Of a stretch of DNA of 64,000 nt, positions 19,826 to 28,779 are shown in pieces; positions within the stretch are counted from its first letter, which is position 1; each line of letters opens with the position of its first letter. Below the pieces are notes generated by a model, which was not told the DNA's origin, made no database searches, and was given only the letters and a program-made list of their open reading frames with translations. The stretch lies in NCBI RefSeq assembly GCF_013294005.1, contig NZ_JABSNK010000004.1, positions 62,001-126,000 of the forward strand, read 5' to 3'. The DNA is from Flavobacterium gelidicaeli. GTDB taxonomy: Bacteria > Bacteroidota > Bacteroidia > Flavobacteriales > Flavobacteriaceae. Made by a program: the position numbers and the translations under genes.

Positions 19826-19944
19826 TGCTTGGTTTTTGCAGACCAAAATACAATTTTTTGTTTAATGCGCTATTTATCCCTTGAATTATTTGATAAAAGG
19901 CGCTTAATGCGAAATTTTACTTATTAGTAAAGTAAACAATTTGC

Positions 19945-19952
19945 TACCTTTG
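19945..19952 (+). promoter_or_regulatory. recR promoter -7 element
   Basis: TACCTTTG matches TAnnTTTG and ends only five bases before the recR ATG. The transcript would therefore be leaderless or nearly so. Confidence 0.5.
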
Positions 19953-19957
19953 CAGCT

Positions 19958-20578
19958 ATGGAATTTTCATCAAAATTAATAGAAAAAGCAGTTAATGAAA
20001 TTGCACAATTACCGGGGATAGGTAAGCGATCTGCTTTGCGTTTAGTGCTTCATTTGCTAAAGCAGCCCAAAGAGCAAACCACTTTTTTGTCGCAAGCATT
20101 AGTGCAAATGCGTGAGGATATTAAATATTGTGAGCAGTGTCATAATATTTCTGATAGTGCTGTTTGTGAAATTTGTGCCAATAAAAATAGGGACCACCAA
20201 CTGGTTTGTGTTGTAGAAGACATTAGAGATGTAATGGCAATTGAAAATACAGGACAATATAAAGGTGTTTATCATGTTTTAGGAGGGAAGATTTCTCCTA
20301 TTGATGGAGTGGGTCCTAGTCAGTTAAAAATAACCACTTTAGTCGAAAAAGTAAAACAAGCTAAGGTGTCTGAAATAATTTTTGCCTTGAGCTCTACTAT
20401 GGAAGGAGATACCACTAATTTTTATATTTACAAACAAATTGCTGATTCAGGTATTTTAATGTCGACTATTGCACGCGGAATAGCGGTGGGGGATGAGCTA
20501 GAATATGCTGATGAAGTTACTTTAGGACGCAGTATTTTGCATCGGGTTCCCTTTGAAAAGTCTTTCAAAAATAATTAA
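19958..20578 (+). CDS. recR: recombination mediator protein RecR
   Basis: Recombinational repair factor acting with RecF/RecO to load RecA at gaps. The 206-residue protein has a helix-hairpin-helix ([19 protein letters not shown]), a C4 zinc finger from [19 protein letters not shown], and a Toprim domain with [13 protein letters not shown] followed by [16 protein letters not shown]. It is the last housekeeping gene before the polysaccharide locus. Confidence 0.97.
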   Translation: MEFSSKLIEKAVNEIAQLPGIGKRSALRLVLHLLKQPKEQTTFLSQALVQMREDIKYCEQCHNISDSAVCEICANKNRDHQLVCVVEDIRDVMAIENTGQYKGVYHVLGGKISPIDGVGPSQLKITTLVEKVKQAKVSEIIFALSSTMEGDTTNFYIYKQIADSGILMSTIARGIAVGDELEYADEVTLGRSILHRVPFEKSFKNN

Positions 20579-20623
20579 TTGTCTTAATAAATAACGAAAC
20601 TTTTTATATAAAAAATGAAAAGC

Positions 20624-20631
20624 TATATTTG
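20624..20631 (+). promoter_or_regulatory. promoter at the head of the polysaccharide locus
   Basis: TATATTTG matches TAnnTTTG, with a T-tract (20601-20605) at the -33 distance, and lies 18 bases before the first wza start. The leader would be about 11 bases, so there is no room for leader attenuation here. Confidence 0.5.
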
Positions 20632-20648
20632 TTATCTAAAATAAAAAA

Positions 20649-21437
20649 ATGAATAGATATACTTTCTTTTTATTCCTAAGTATTAGCGTATTATTTAGCT
20701 CTTGTATCCCTACACAGGATTTGATTTATTTGCAAAAAAAAGACGGTGATGAGTTAACAAATTCGATTAAAGAAGTTGTTGCTAAGCCCTATCGATTGCA
20801 AACAAATGATGTTTTAAGTATAAATATAAAAGCGATTGACCCTAAGTTAGTTGCTATTTTTAATACTACTGAAGATGCAACTTCTGAAAAATCTGCTGAT
20901 GGATTGTATTTTAGTGGTTTTACGGTAGACGATCACGGTAATATTAGAATGCCTATGCTGGGTGAAGTAAATGTAATTGGATATACACTAGATGAAGTTA
21001 GAAAAAAAATTGAGGGCCAATTACTGTCAGAGTATTTTAAGAAAGAAGCCAATATATTTGTTACTGTTAAGTTAGCAGGATTTAGGTATACAATTAATGG
21101 CGAAGTGGGAAGTACAGGAACTAAAGTTTTGTTCCAAGACAATGTAAATATTATGGAAGCTATAGCAAATGCAGGAGATATTTCAATAACAGGAAACAGA
21201 AAAAAGGTTACTATCATTAGACAAACACCTACAGGTAGTGAGTTGCACGATATTGACCTTACTGATAGGGCGGTAATGCAATCACCTTATTTTTACCTGC
21301 AACCTAATGATTATATTTATGTAAAGCCGCTTAAGCAAAAAACTTGGGGAACAGGAAAAACAGGAATTGAATCCTTAGGTACTATTATTACCTTATTGTC
21401 ACTTGCAACAACTACTTTCTTATTACTTAGGAATTAA
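20649..21437 (+). CDS. wza: Wza-like polysaccharide export lipoprotein (first copy)
   Basis: Outer-membrane export channel subunit, 262 residues. The signal peptide ends in lipobox FSSC with Cys19 as the lipidation site. A Poly_export domain (YRLQTNDVLSINIKAIDP) and an SLBB-type domain (FRYTINGEVGSTGTKVLF) follow. A C-terminal hydrophobic helix (IITLLSLATTTFLLLRN) is the expected outer-membrane-spanning segment. It is shorter than E. coli Wza but normal for Bacteroidota. It pairs with the wzc 16 bases downstream and has a paralogue at 52374. Confidence 0.9.
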   Translation: MNRYTFFLFLSISVLFSSCIPTQDLIYLQKKDGDELTNSIKEVVAKPYRLQTNDVLSINIKAIDPKLVAIFNTTEDATSEKSADGLYFSGFTVDDHGNIRMPMLGEVNVIGYTLDEVRKKIEGQLLSEYFKKEANIFVTVKLAGFRYTINGEVGSTGTKVLFQDNVNIMEAIANAGDISITGNRKKVTIIRQTPTGSELHDIDLTDRAVMQSPYFYLQPNDYIYVKPLKQKTWGTGKTGIESLGTIITLLSLATTTFLLLRN

Positions 21438-21453
21438 AAACAGACTATAAATA

Positions 21454-23910
21454 ATGTTAGATATAAAAGACTTTTCAATTTTTGAAAACCAGGCAAGCTT
21501 TGATTTTAAAGGCTTCTTGATGAAGATTGCTGGTTATTGGAAATGGTTTTTATTGAGTTTGATAATCTCCTTTACTATTGCCTATCAGGTAAATATTCGA
21601 AAAGAAAAAATTTACGCAATGGAAACCCTTATTTCTGTAAAGGAAGAGAATAATCCATTGTTTACTTCGACTACCAGTTTGGTTTTTAACTGGGGTGGTA
21701 TTTCTGATCAAGTACAAACTATTTCAACTACATTACAGTCAAGGTCGCATAACGAATTAGTGGTTGAAAATCTTCAGTTTTATATTGATTATTTGGTTCA
21801 AGGCAAGTATAATTTAACAGATGCCTATGGTGCCGTTCCTTTTTATGTCACTATTGATAAGACTAAGGGGCAACTTGCTGGAGGGCTTATTGGGATCAAA
21901 TTTATAAATGAAAGCGAGTATGAAATTCGTATTCCGTTTGAACAAAATAGTGTTTCCATACTTACTTATTCTGATAATTCCTATGCAACAACGGCTGTTG
22001 CTGAAGGAGAATTTGTAAAAAGGTATAAAGTAGGTCAGCAAGTTTCTTTGCCTTTTTTAAATTGGAAATTACAAATAAAAGACGCTCCAGGGTTCTATAA
22101 AGGAAACGAGTATTTTGTACGTTTTAATGATTTTAATGGTACTGTATCAGGCTATAAAGGTATCAATGTGCGTTCTGATGATAAGGGGAGTTCCATTATC
22201 ACCTTAGGGATGCAGGGGACTAATAAAGCAAGAATGGTTACTTATCTTAATGCGACAGTAAAAATGTTGATTAAGAGACAGCTGGACAGTAAAAATCAAT
22301 TTGCTACTAATACCATAGCCTTTATAGACAGTACTTTGGTTTCTATGGAATCTCAGTTAAAAGAAACTGGTAATGAGTTAAAAACATTTAGAAAGGATAA
22401 AAATATTTATGATATTGAAGAAGGCGGTGCTAAGTTTTCGGATAAAATTCTTGAATTTGATGTTCAAAAAGACGAATTAACACGTAAAGTGGCTTACTAC
22501 AATTCTTTAAAAGCCTATTTGAGAAATAGTGTTGATTATGCAAAACTTCCTGCGCCTTCAGTTGCGGGCATCGAAGATCCTAATATTGTGACTAATGTAT
22601 CTAAGTTAATTGCATTGTCTACCCAGCGCTCTGAAATGGCTTATGCTGTCAAAAGTGATAAAATATTTAAGGATTTTGACAATCAAATGGCTGCCATTAA
22701 GAATGTTCTTTTAGAGAATATTGCTTCCGCAAAATCGTCGCTTCAGTACGACCTTGCGATGGTTACTAATAAAATTAATCAAGCAGAGGGAAGTATTAAA
22801 AAACTACCAGATGACCAACAAGAGTTGATTAAAATTAAAAGAAAATACGATTTAAGCGACAATATCTACAGTACATTTTTACAAAAAAGAAGCGAGGCGG
22901 ATATCGTAAAAGCAGCCAATTTATCAGATATCCATTTTATTGATCCTGCTAAAGATGTTGGCGGAGGATTAGTAGGGCCAAAAACATCTGTGAATTACGT
23001 CATGGCTTTATTTTTAGGGTTATTGTTTCCCTTGCTTTTTGTTTTTGCGGTGTTCTTCATAAATAACTCGATTCAAAATGTCGAGGATATCAATAAATTA
23101 ACTAAAATTCCGTTAATAGGAGTTGTAGGCTTGTTGAAAGAATCAAGTGATTTAGCAGTGTTTGAAAAACCGAAGTCGGCTTTATCAGAATCTTTTAGAG
23201 CGATTCGGTCTTCGCTACAATTTTTGTATAAAAAACAAGATGTAGAAGGGGCAAAAACATTAATGATTACGTCTTCAGTAGGAGGTGAAGGAAAAACTTT
23301 TTGTTCTATAAATATCGCTACAGTTTTTGCTTTAAGCGAAAAAAAGACTGTCATTGTAGGTATGGATTTAAGGAAACCAAAGCTTTTTGATGAGTTTAAT
23401 TTAACAAATAATTTGGGTGTAGTGAATTATTTGATCAAACAAAAAACAATAGAAGAGATCACAAATCATACTCAAATACCCTATCTTGACGTTATCCTTT
23501 CAGGACCAGTGCCGCCTAACCCTTCAGAGCTTATTATTAGTGATAGAATGGGCGATTTTATTGAAGAATTAAAGAAAAAATACGATTATATTATATTGGA
23601 TACACCTCCTGTAGGATTAGTATCTGATGCTTTAGAATTGTCTCAATTTTCAGATGTTTCTTTGTACATTGTGAGGCAGAACTATTCTAAAAAAGAAATG
23701 ATAACATTATTAAACAACCGAATTAAAAGAGGGGAATTAAGTAATGTAAGTATCATTTTAAATGGTTTTCAGAACAAAGCAAAATATGGCGCTGGATATG
23801 GATATGGAGGAGGATATGGCTATTATGCAACTGGAGACTATGGAGGTTACCATGAAGATGAAGATAGAAAATCTTTTTTAAGTAGTATTTTAAAAAAGTT
23901 CAAGAAATAA
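21454..23910 (+). CDS. wzc: Wzc-like polysaccharide co-polymerase / tyrosine autokinase (first copy)
   Basis: Inner-membrane chain-length regulator with a cytoplasmic BY-kinase domain, 818 residues. The Wzz domain is flanked by helices near residues 28-45 and 508-530, with a long coiled periplasmic part between. The kinase has Walker A SSVGGEGKTFCSI (from about 606), Walker A' VIVGMDLRKPK and Walker B YIILDTPPVG. The C-terminal tail is rich in Gly and Tyr (AGYGYGGGYGYYATG), the autophosphorylation cluster. The PHP phosphatase at 62.5 kb is its likely antagonist. Confidence 0.92.
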   Translation: MLDIKDFSIFENQASFDFKGFLMKIAGYWKWFLLSLIISFTIAYQVNIRKEKIYAMETLISVKEENNPLFTSTTSLVFNWGGISDQVQTISTTLQSRSHNELVVENLQFYIDYLVQGKYNLTDAYGAVPFYVTIDKTKGQLAGGLIGIKFINESEYEIRIPFEQNSVSILTYSDNSYATTAVAEGEFVKRYKVGQQVSLPFLNWKLQIKDAPGFYKGNEYFVRFNDFNGTVSGYKGINVRSDDKGSSIITLGMQGTNKARMVTYLNATVKMLIKRQLDSKNQFATNTIAFIDSTLVSMESQLKETGNELKTFRKDKNIYDIEEGGAKFSDKILEFDVQKDELTRKVAYYNSLKAYLRNSVDYAKLPAPSVAGIEDPNIVTNVSKLIALSTQRSEMAYAVKSDKIFKDFDNQMAAIKNVLLENIASAKSSLQYDLAMVTNKINQAEGSIKKLPDDQQELIKIKRKYDLSDNIYSTFLQKRSEADIVKAANLSDIHFIDPAKDVGGGLVGPKTSVNYVMALFLGLLFPLLFVFAVFFINNSIQNVEDINKLTKIPLIGVVGLLKESSDLAVFEKPKSALSESFRAIRSSLQFLYKKQDVEGAKTLMITSSVGGEGKTFCSINIATVFALSEKKTVIVGMDLRKPKLFDEFNLTNNLGVVNYLIKQKTIEEITNHTQIPYLDVILSGPVPPNPSELIISDRMGDFIEELKKKYDYIILDTPPVGLVSDALELSQFSDVSLYIVRQNYSKKEMITLLNNRIKRGELSNVSIILNGFQNKAKYGAGYGYGGGYGYYATGDYGGYHEDEDRKSFLSSILKKFKK

Positions 23911-23937
23911 AAAAAAGTAGAAATAATAAAAAAGATT

Positions 23938-24921
23938 ATGACAGAAGGAACGAATAATAAGATATTAATTACTGGTGGTGCTGGATTTATAGGATCCAAT
24001 TTATGTGAGTATTTTTTATCCAAAGGACATGAAGTAACTTGCTTGGATAATTTTGCTACGGGACACAAGCATAATTTAGCGAATTGCATTGATAACCCAA
24101 AATTTACCTTAATTGAAGGTGATATTCGTAATGCGGCTGATTGTGAAAAAGCAGTAAAAGATAAAGATTTCGTTTTTCACCAAGCCGCTTTAGGTTCGGT
24201 TCCACGTTCTATAAATGATCCAGTTACTACAAATGATGTTAATGTTTCGGGTTTTTTAAATATGTTAGTTGCTTCAAGAGATGCTAAAGTTAAACGATTT
24301 ATTTATGCAGCAAGTTCTTCTACTTATGGTGATTCAGAAGGTTTGCCAAAGGTTGAAGCCGTGATTGGAAAACCGTTGTCACCTTATGCAATAACAAAAT
24401 ACGTAAATGAGCTATACGCTGAGATTTTTAGTAAAACGTATGGTATTGAAACAATAGGATTGCGTTATTTTAATGTTTTTGGAAGAAAGCAAGATCCTAA
24501 CGGAGCTTATGCCGCTGTGATTCCGAAATTTGTAATGCAATTAATGCAATTAGAATCTCCTAAAATTAATGGTGACGGAAATTATTCAAGAGATTTTACC
24601 TATATAGACAATGTGATTCAAATGAATGAGTTGGCTATGAATACTACCAATAGCGCAGCAGTAAATACCGTTTACAATACTGCTTTTGGTGATAGAAATA
24701 CATTAAACGATTTAATGCGTTATTTAAAAGAGTTTTTGTCAAAATACAACCCTGAAATTGCAAATGTAGTTCCAGAATATGGCCCTAATAGAGCAGGTGA
24801 TATTCCGCATTCCTTGGCGAGTATCAATAAGGCAAAGGAATTGTTAGGGTATGATCCTCAATTTTCGTTACAAGATGGTTTGCAAGAAGCAGTTGCATGG
24901 TATTGGGATAATTTGAAGTAA
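23938..24921 (+). CDS. UDP-N-acetylglucosamine 4-epimerase (WbpP/TviC-like)
   Basis: Extended SDR epimerase of 327 residues making UDP-GalNAc from UDP-GlcNAc. The NAD motif is [10 protein letters not shown] near residue 13. The active site has AASSSTYGDS and the YxxxK pair in SPYAITKYVNELYAE. The segments DNFATGHKHNL and GLRYFNVFGRKQDPNGAY resemble WbpP more than GalE. With the dehydrogenase at 28780 it could give UDP-GalNAcA. Confidence 0.8.
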   Translation: MTEGTNNKILITGGAGFIGSNLCEYFLSKGHEVTCLDNFATGHKHNLANCIDNPKFTLIEGDIRNAADCEKAVKDKDFVFHQAALGSVPRSINDPVTTNDVNVSGFLNMLVASRDAKVKRFIYAASSSTYGDSEGLPKVEAVIGKPLSPYAITKYVNELYAEIFSKTYGIETIGLRYFNVFGRKQDPNGAYAAVIPKFVMQLMQLESPKINGDGNYSRDFTYIDNVIQMNELAMNTTNSAAVNTVYNTAFGDRNTLNDLMRYLKEFLSKYNPEIANVVPEYGPNRAGDIPHSLASINKAKELLGYDPQFSLQDGLQEAVAWYWDNLK

Positions 24922-24960
24922 CTCTTTTATGAAGAGAGTTGGTTGTAGATATAGCTGCTT

Positions 24961-24988
24961 GGCATTAGGCAATAGGCACTAGGAAATA
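24961..24988 (+). repeat. heptanucleotide tandem repeat upstream of ugd
   Basis: Four consecutive 7-bp units read GGCATTA, GGCAATA, GGCACTA and GGAAATA (consensus GGCANTA). They lie 41 bases before the ugd start and are followed by an almost pure purine stretch to the ATG. The units are imperfect, so recent slippage is not evident. Confidence 0.6.
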
Positions 24989-25029
24989 GACTAGAGAAAA
25001 GAAGAAAGAAGTAAGAAAAAAACAAGAAG

Positions 25030-26421
25030 ATGAAGATTACAAAAATTTGTTGCATTGGGGCAGGATATGTAGGGGGACCTACTATGGCTGTAATTGCACA
25101 AAAATGTCCGCACATACAAGTTACCGTTGTTGATTTAAACGAAGAGCGAATTGCTGCTTGGAATGATGAAGACGTAAATAATATTCCGATATATGAACCA
25201 GGACTTGCTGAAGTTGTTGCCGATGCTAGAGGGAGAAACTTATTTTTCTCAACAGATGTAGATAAGGCTATAGCCGAGGCGCAAGTGATTTTTATCTCGG
25301 TAAATACACCTACAAAGACCTACGGAAAAGGGAAAGGAATGGCAGCCGATTTAAAGTTTATCGAATTATGTGCTAGACAAATTGCTAGAGTTGCTAAAGA
25401 GGATAAAATAGTAGTTGAGAAATCAACGTTGCCTGTAAGAACAGCAGAGGCTATAAAAAGTATTTTAGATAATACCGGTAATGGAGTGCAATTTCAAATT
25501 CTTTCTAATCCAGAATTTTTGGCTGAAGGAACTGCAGTTACTGATTTATTAAACCCAGATCGTATATTAATTGGGGGTGATACTTCGTTAGAAGGGCAAG
25601 ATGCAATTAACTCATTAGTTGAAGTTTACGCAAACTGGGTTGCAAAGGATAAGATTTTGACAACTAATGTTTGGTCATCAGAATTATCTAAGCTAACGGC
25701 AAATGCTTTTTTGGCACAACGCATCTCTTCGATAAACGCAATGTCTGAACTGTGTGAAAAAACGGGAGCTGATGTCAGTGAAGTAGCCAAAGCAATAGGA
25801 ATGGACAGTAGGATAGGGGCTAAGTTTTTAAAAGCTTCTGTTGGTTTTGGTGGTTCTTGTTTCCAAAAAGATATTTTAAATTTAGTGTATATCGCTAAAT
25901 CGTATGGCTTGAATGAAGTTGCTGATTATTGGGAGCAGGTGATTATTATGAATGATTACCAAAAAAGACGTTTCTCTAATAAAATCGTTCAAACATTGTA
26001 CAATACCGTTTCGGGTAAAAAAATTACTTTCTTGGGATGGGCATTTAAAAAAGATACGAATGACACTAGAGAATCAGCTGCTATCTACGTTGCAGATGAT
26101 TTGATTAATGAAGAAGCGCAAATTGCTGTCTTTGATCCAAAGGTTACTGAGAAAAAAGTTTTAGCAGATTTGAATTATTTAGCAACACGTTCCTCCGATA
26201 AAAATAAAAATTTTGTAAGCTCCTTTGAGGATCCTTACGAAGCTTGTAAAGGAGCGCACGCTATTGCTGTTTTGACCGAATGGGATGAGTTCAAAGAATA
26301 CAATTGGCAAACAATCTACGATGGAATGCAAAAACCCGCTTTTATTTTTGATGGACGAAATATTTTGAATGGAGCCGATTTGAAGAAGATTGGTTTTATT
26401 TATCAAGGAATTGGTGCTTAA
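25030..26421 (+). CDS. ugd: UDP-glucose 6-dehydrogenase
   Basis: Oxidises UDP-glucose to UDP-glucuronate with NAD. The 463-residue protein begins with the nucleotide-binding [17 protein letters not shown] and contains [20 protein letters not shown] and the catalytic Cys277 in [10 protein letters not shown]. Length, and [15 protein letters not shown] in particular, resemble the animal-type enzymes, a form often found in Bacteroidota. Product feeds the UDP-GlcA 4-epimerase at 30113. Confidence 0.93.
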   Translation: MKITKICCIGAGYVGGPTMAVIAQKCPHIQVTVVDLNEERIAAWNDEDVNNIPIYEPGLAEVVADARGRNLFFSTDVDKAIAEAQVIFISVNTPTKTYGKGKGMAADLKFIELCARQIARVAKEDKIVVEKSTLPVRTAEAIKSILDNTGNGVQFQILSNPEFLAEGTAVTDLLNPDRILIGGDTSLEGQDAINSLVEVYANWVAKDKILTTNVWSSELSKLTANAFLAQRISSINAMSELCEKTGADVSEVAKAIGMDSRIGAKFLKASVGFGGSCFQKDILNLVYIAKSYGLNEVADYWEQVIIMNDYQKRRFSNKIVQTLYNTVSGKKITFLGWAFKKDTNDTRESAAIYVADDLINEEAQIAVFDPKVTEKKVLADLNYLATRSSDKNKNFVSSFEDPYEACKGAHAIAVLTEWDEFKEYNWQTIYDGMQKPAFIFDGRNILNGADLKKIGFIYQGIGA

Positions 26422-26489
26422 TTATTTTAAAACTATAATTTAAATAAAAGTAGTATTCGAGGACTTATGAATAGTTAATATAAAAAAAA

Positions 26490-26957
26490 ATGAATTGGTA
26501 CGTAGTCTATACAAAACCGAAATGGGAGAAGAAAGTAGCGACTCAATTAAATAAAATTGGAATAGAATGTTATTGCCCTTTGACAATTCAAATTAGGCAA
26601 TGGACTGATAGAAAGAAAAAAGTAGAAGTGCCTCTTTTTAATTCGTATGTTTTTGTTCGTTTAGAAGAAAAAGATAGGAATTTAGTTTTTCAATCTGCTG
26701 GTGCAGTGCGCTACTTGTTTTGGTTAGGTAAAGCAGCCATTGTAAAAGAGGATGAAATTGCGACTATTAAAAAATGGTTGGATACATCAGATAATTACGA
26801 TATTAGTGTTGATCAAATAAAGATAGGCGATACCATCACACTTGATTCTGGACCGTTTATTTCTCAAAAAGCAATAGTGCAGGAAGTAAATAGTAATCAT
26901 TATTTACTTGTTCTAGAAACATTGGGTTGCGTGTTGAAAATTAATTATAATAGATAG
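26490..26957 (+). CDS. NusG-like transcription antiterminator (UpxY/RfaH type)
   Basis: 155-residue specialised NusG paralogue. The N-terminal NGN domain starts MNWYVVYTKPKWEKKVATQL and has LFNSYVFVRLEEKDRN. A short KOW-like C-terminal domain covers about residues 105-155. Bacteroides UpxY proteins and E. coli RfaH act as locus-specific elongation factors for long polysaccharide operons. Position inside the locus, and a non-coding leader 1.25 kb downstream with an attenuator-like hairpin, fit that role. Confidence 0.85.
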   Translation: MNWYVVYTKPKWEKKVATQLNKIGIECYCPLTIQIRQWTDRKKKVEVPLFNSYVFVRLEEKDRNLVFQSAGAVRYLFWLGKAAIVKEDEIATIKKWLDTSDNYDISVDQIKIGDTITLDSGPFISQKAIVQEVNSNHYLLVLETLGCVLKINYNR

Positions 26958-26982
26958 TTACAGCGTTTATTTCGATAAAAAT

Positions 26983-27013
26983 TTTGCAATGATTTTAAAT
27001 GTGCCTACTTTTA
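26983..27013 (+). promoter_or_regulatory. possible manC promoter
   Basis: TTTG (26983-26986) is followed after exactly 19 bases by TACTTTTA (27006-27013). This is one base from the TTTG-N19-TAnnTTTG consensus. The manC start is 31 bases downstream. Confidence 0.4.
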
Positions 27014-27044
27014 ATTCATAGAATAATAATTTAAGATAAATAAT

Positions 27045-28052
27045 ATGGAAAATTCAAATGAGATTACGCATGTTATTCTTACTGGAGGAGTGGGAAGTAG
27101 ATTGTGGCCTTTGTCCCGTAAAAGCAGACCCAAGCAATATCTTGATATCTTTGATGGTAAATCATTGTTTGAAATGACAGTTAATCGCAATAAGGATATT
27201 GCGAATAAAATAATGGTAGTAGGTAATATTGATAATTGTCATTTAAGTAAAGCTATTTTAGAAAAATCAGCTACAGATTATGTCGATATCATTGAGTCTA
27301 CACCTAGGAATACGGCAGCTGCGATAGCATTTGCTGCATTTGCATCTCAAGAGAATGATATTTTAATTGTAACTCCTTCGGATCATATCATTGGTAATAT
27401 GGAAAGTTATGGTCAAGCAATGGAAGAGGCTATTGACAAAGCCAGCAAAGGATTTATTGTTACTTTTGGAATAATACCAACAAAGCCAGAAATTGGTTAT
27501 GGATACATTGAAAGAAATGGAGATGATGTGGTTTCTTTTAGAGAAAAACCAAATCAAGTAACTGCAGCCGATTTTATTGCTAAAGGAAATTTTTTATGGA
27601 ATAGTGGTATGTTTTGCTTTAAAGCATCAGTGTTTTTAGAAGAATTAAAATTATATGCGCCTAAAGTATATGAGAAATCTAAAATAGCTTGGCAAAAAAG
27701 CGTGAACGGTATCGTTGATTATGAGGCCTCAATGCAAATTCCTTCAATAAGTGTTGATTATGCTGTAATGGAGCGCAGTAAAAAGATAAAAGTAGTTTCG
27801 TCAGAATTTGTTTGGTCTGATCTAGGTTCCTTTGAGTCCGTATATGACTATTTAGTTTCTATCGGGCATCCAATAGATAAACATAGGAATATGGTAATTG
27901 GTACCGATAAATATACTGCATTTATCGGGATGAAAGATGCTATTTTTATTTATACAGATACCGCACATTTAATTTTACAAAAAGAATTTTCACAAGATGT
28001 GAAAAGTTTGTACGGTACATTAGAAAGAGAAAAACCAGAGTTACTATCATAA
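27045..28052 (+). CDS. manC: mannose-1-phosphate guanylyltransferase
   Basis: Makes GDP-mannose from GTP and mannose 1-phosphate. The 335-residue protein has the pyrophosphorylase signature GGVGSRLWPLSRKSRPKQYL, then TPSDHII and FREKPN. It ends without the phosphomannose isomerase domain of bifunctional ManC/AlgA enzymes, so it is transferase only. No manB or GDP-mannose 4,6-dehydratase is in the window, so mannose may be used directly. Confidence 0.9.
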   Translation: MENSNEITHVILTGGVGSRLWPLSRKSRPKQYLDIFDGKSLFEMTVNRNKDIANKIMVVGNIDNCHLSKAILEKSATDYVDIIESTPRNTAAAIAFAAFASQENDILIVTPSDHIIGNMESYGQAMEEAIDKASKGFIVTFGIIPTKPEIGYGYIERNGDDVVSFREKPNQVTAADFIAKGNFLWNSGMFCFKASVFLEELKLYAPKVYEKSKIAWQKSVNGIVDYEASMQIPSISVDYAVMERSKKIKVVSSEFVWSDLGSFESVYDYLVSIGHPIDKHRNMVIGTDKYTAFIGMKDAIFIYTDTAHLILQKEFSQDVKSLYGTLEREKPELLS

Positions 28053-28202
28053 ATTTAAAAACCTTTAATAGGTCTTGTTTTTCTAACTAAATCTAGTGAT
28101 ATTTCTAATGGTATTGTCTTGGTTTATAGGGATTACGAGACGTTGTGTTTTTTGATGATTTTTTTAGAATTATTAAAATGGACATTAGGGGAATCTTTTT
28201 TC

Positions 28203-28210
28203 TATATTTG
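28203..28210 (+). promoter_or_regulatory. promoter -7 element inside the long leader
   Basis: TATATTTG matches TAnnTTTG. A start near 28217 would give a leader of about 560 bases before the ATG at 28780. No good -33 TTTG is present at 19 bases (AATG instead). Confidence 0.4.
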
Positions 28211-28307
28211 CCAAAATTGAAATCGGTACAAGTAAATAGAATTCTCTACTGATTTTAATAGGAAATAAGAGGGAGTTGTTAGCAAGTCACATTAAAAATG
28301 GGATTTA

Positions 28308-28350
28308 CTACGGCGTAGCCATTGCTAGATGGCTGAGTTTTCTTTTTCTT
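28308..28350 (+). terminator. attenuator-like hairpin pair with T-rich tail
   Basis: AGCCAT (28317-28322) pairs with ATGGCT (28329-28334) around TGCTAG, followed by the T-rich tract 28338-28350. An overlapping upstream hairpin, CTAC (28308-28311) with GTAG (28315-28318), shares bases with the first stem, so the two are mutually exclusive as in attenuators. The stem is only 6 bp and the T-tract is broken by C, so termination would be partial. Confidence 0.4.
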
Positions 28351-28779
28351 AGAATTAAAAAAAAAACAAATAGTACTTTCTTTAAAATTAATTTGTTTCA
28401 TACAATAAAATAGGGTTATCCGTAACTTGTATTGTATTTAAAAAGGCATACAGATATCACAAATTCATAATTGATTTGCTGTAATAAATTTGCTGGACAT
28501 ATTTTTTATTTAGTATGTAAGACAGAAAAGTATGTAATCAAAGTTAGAGAATACCGCTAACTTTAATTTGCAGCAAACCGTTTGATTTTAAAAACAGTGA
28601 TGCGATAGAAAAGGGATAATGTACAGGTATAAAAGTAATAGCTGTTTTTTATTGTGAATTGATAGCAATGAATTTTGTAAAATAAAGAATCAGTAGGCTT
28701 CGTCATTTAAAAAAAAGCTAAACTTGATATAATAATAGTCACAAACACAGCTGTTGTTTAGAGACAGAAAATATAAAAA

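Larger units (their letters stand above)
28053..28779 (+). other. 727-bp non-coding region with promoter and attenuator-like hairpin
   Basis: No reading frame above about 25 codons is seen and I recognise no gene remnant. The stretch holds a -7 element at 28203, a compact hairpin with a T-rich tail about 100 bases further, and then about 430 bases of AT-rich sequence up to the dehydrogenase at 28780. It is the longest non-coding gap of the window. Its place just downstream of the NusG-like gene suggests a regulatory leader. Confidence 0.6.

Noticed and set aside
23770..23870. Gly/Tyr-codon repeats at the end of the first wzc as a DNA repeat element
   Set aside because: The repetition is explained by the tyrosine-rich kinase tail in frame.
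26422..26489. Small RNA or second leader before the NusG-like gene
   Set aside because: Only 68 bases with no hairpin or clear promoter signal.
28053..28779. A decayed gene in the long spacer
   Set aside because: Frames are broken every 20-30 codons and no stretch recalls a known family; a regulatory leader fits better.
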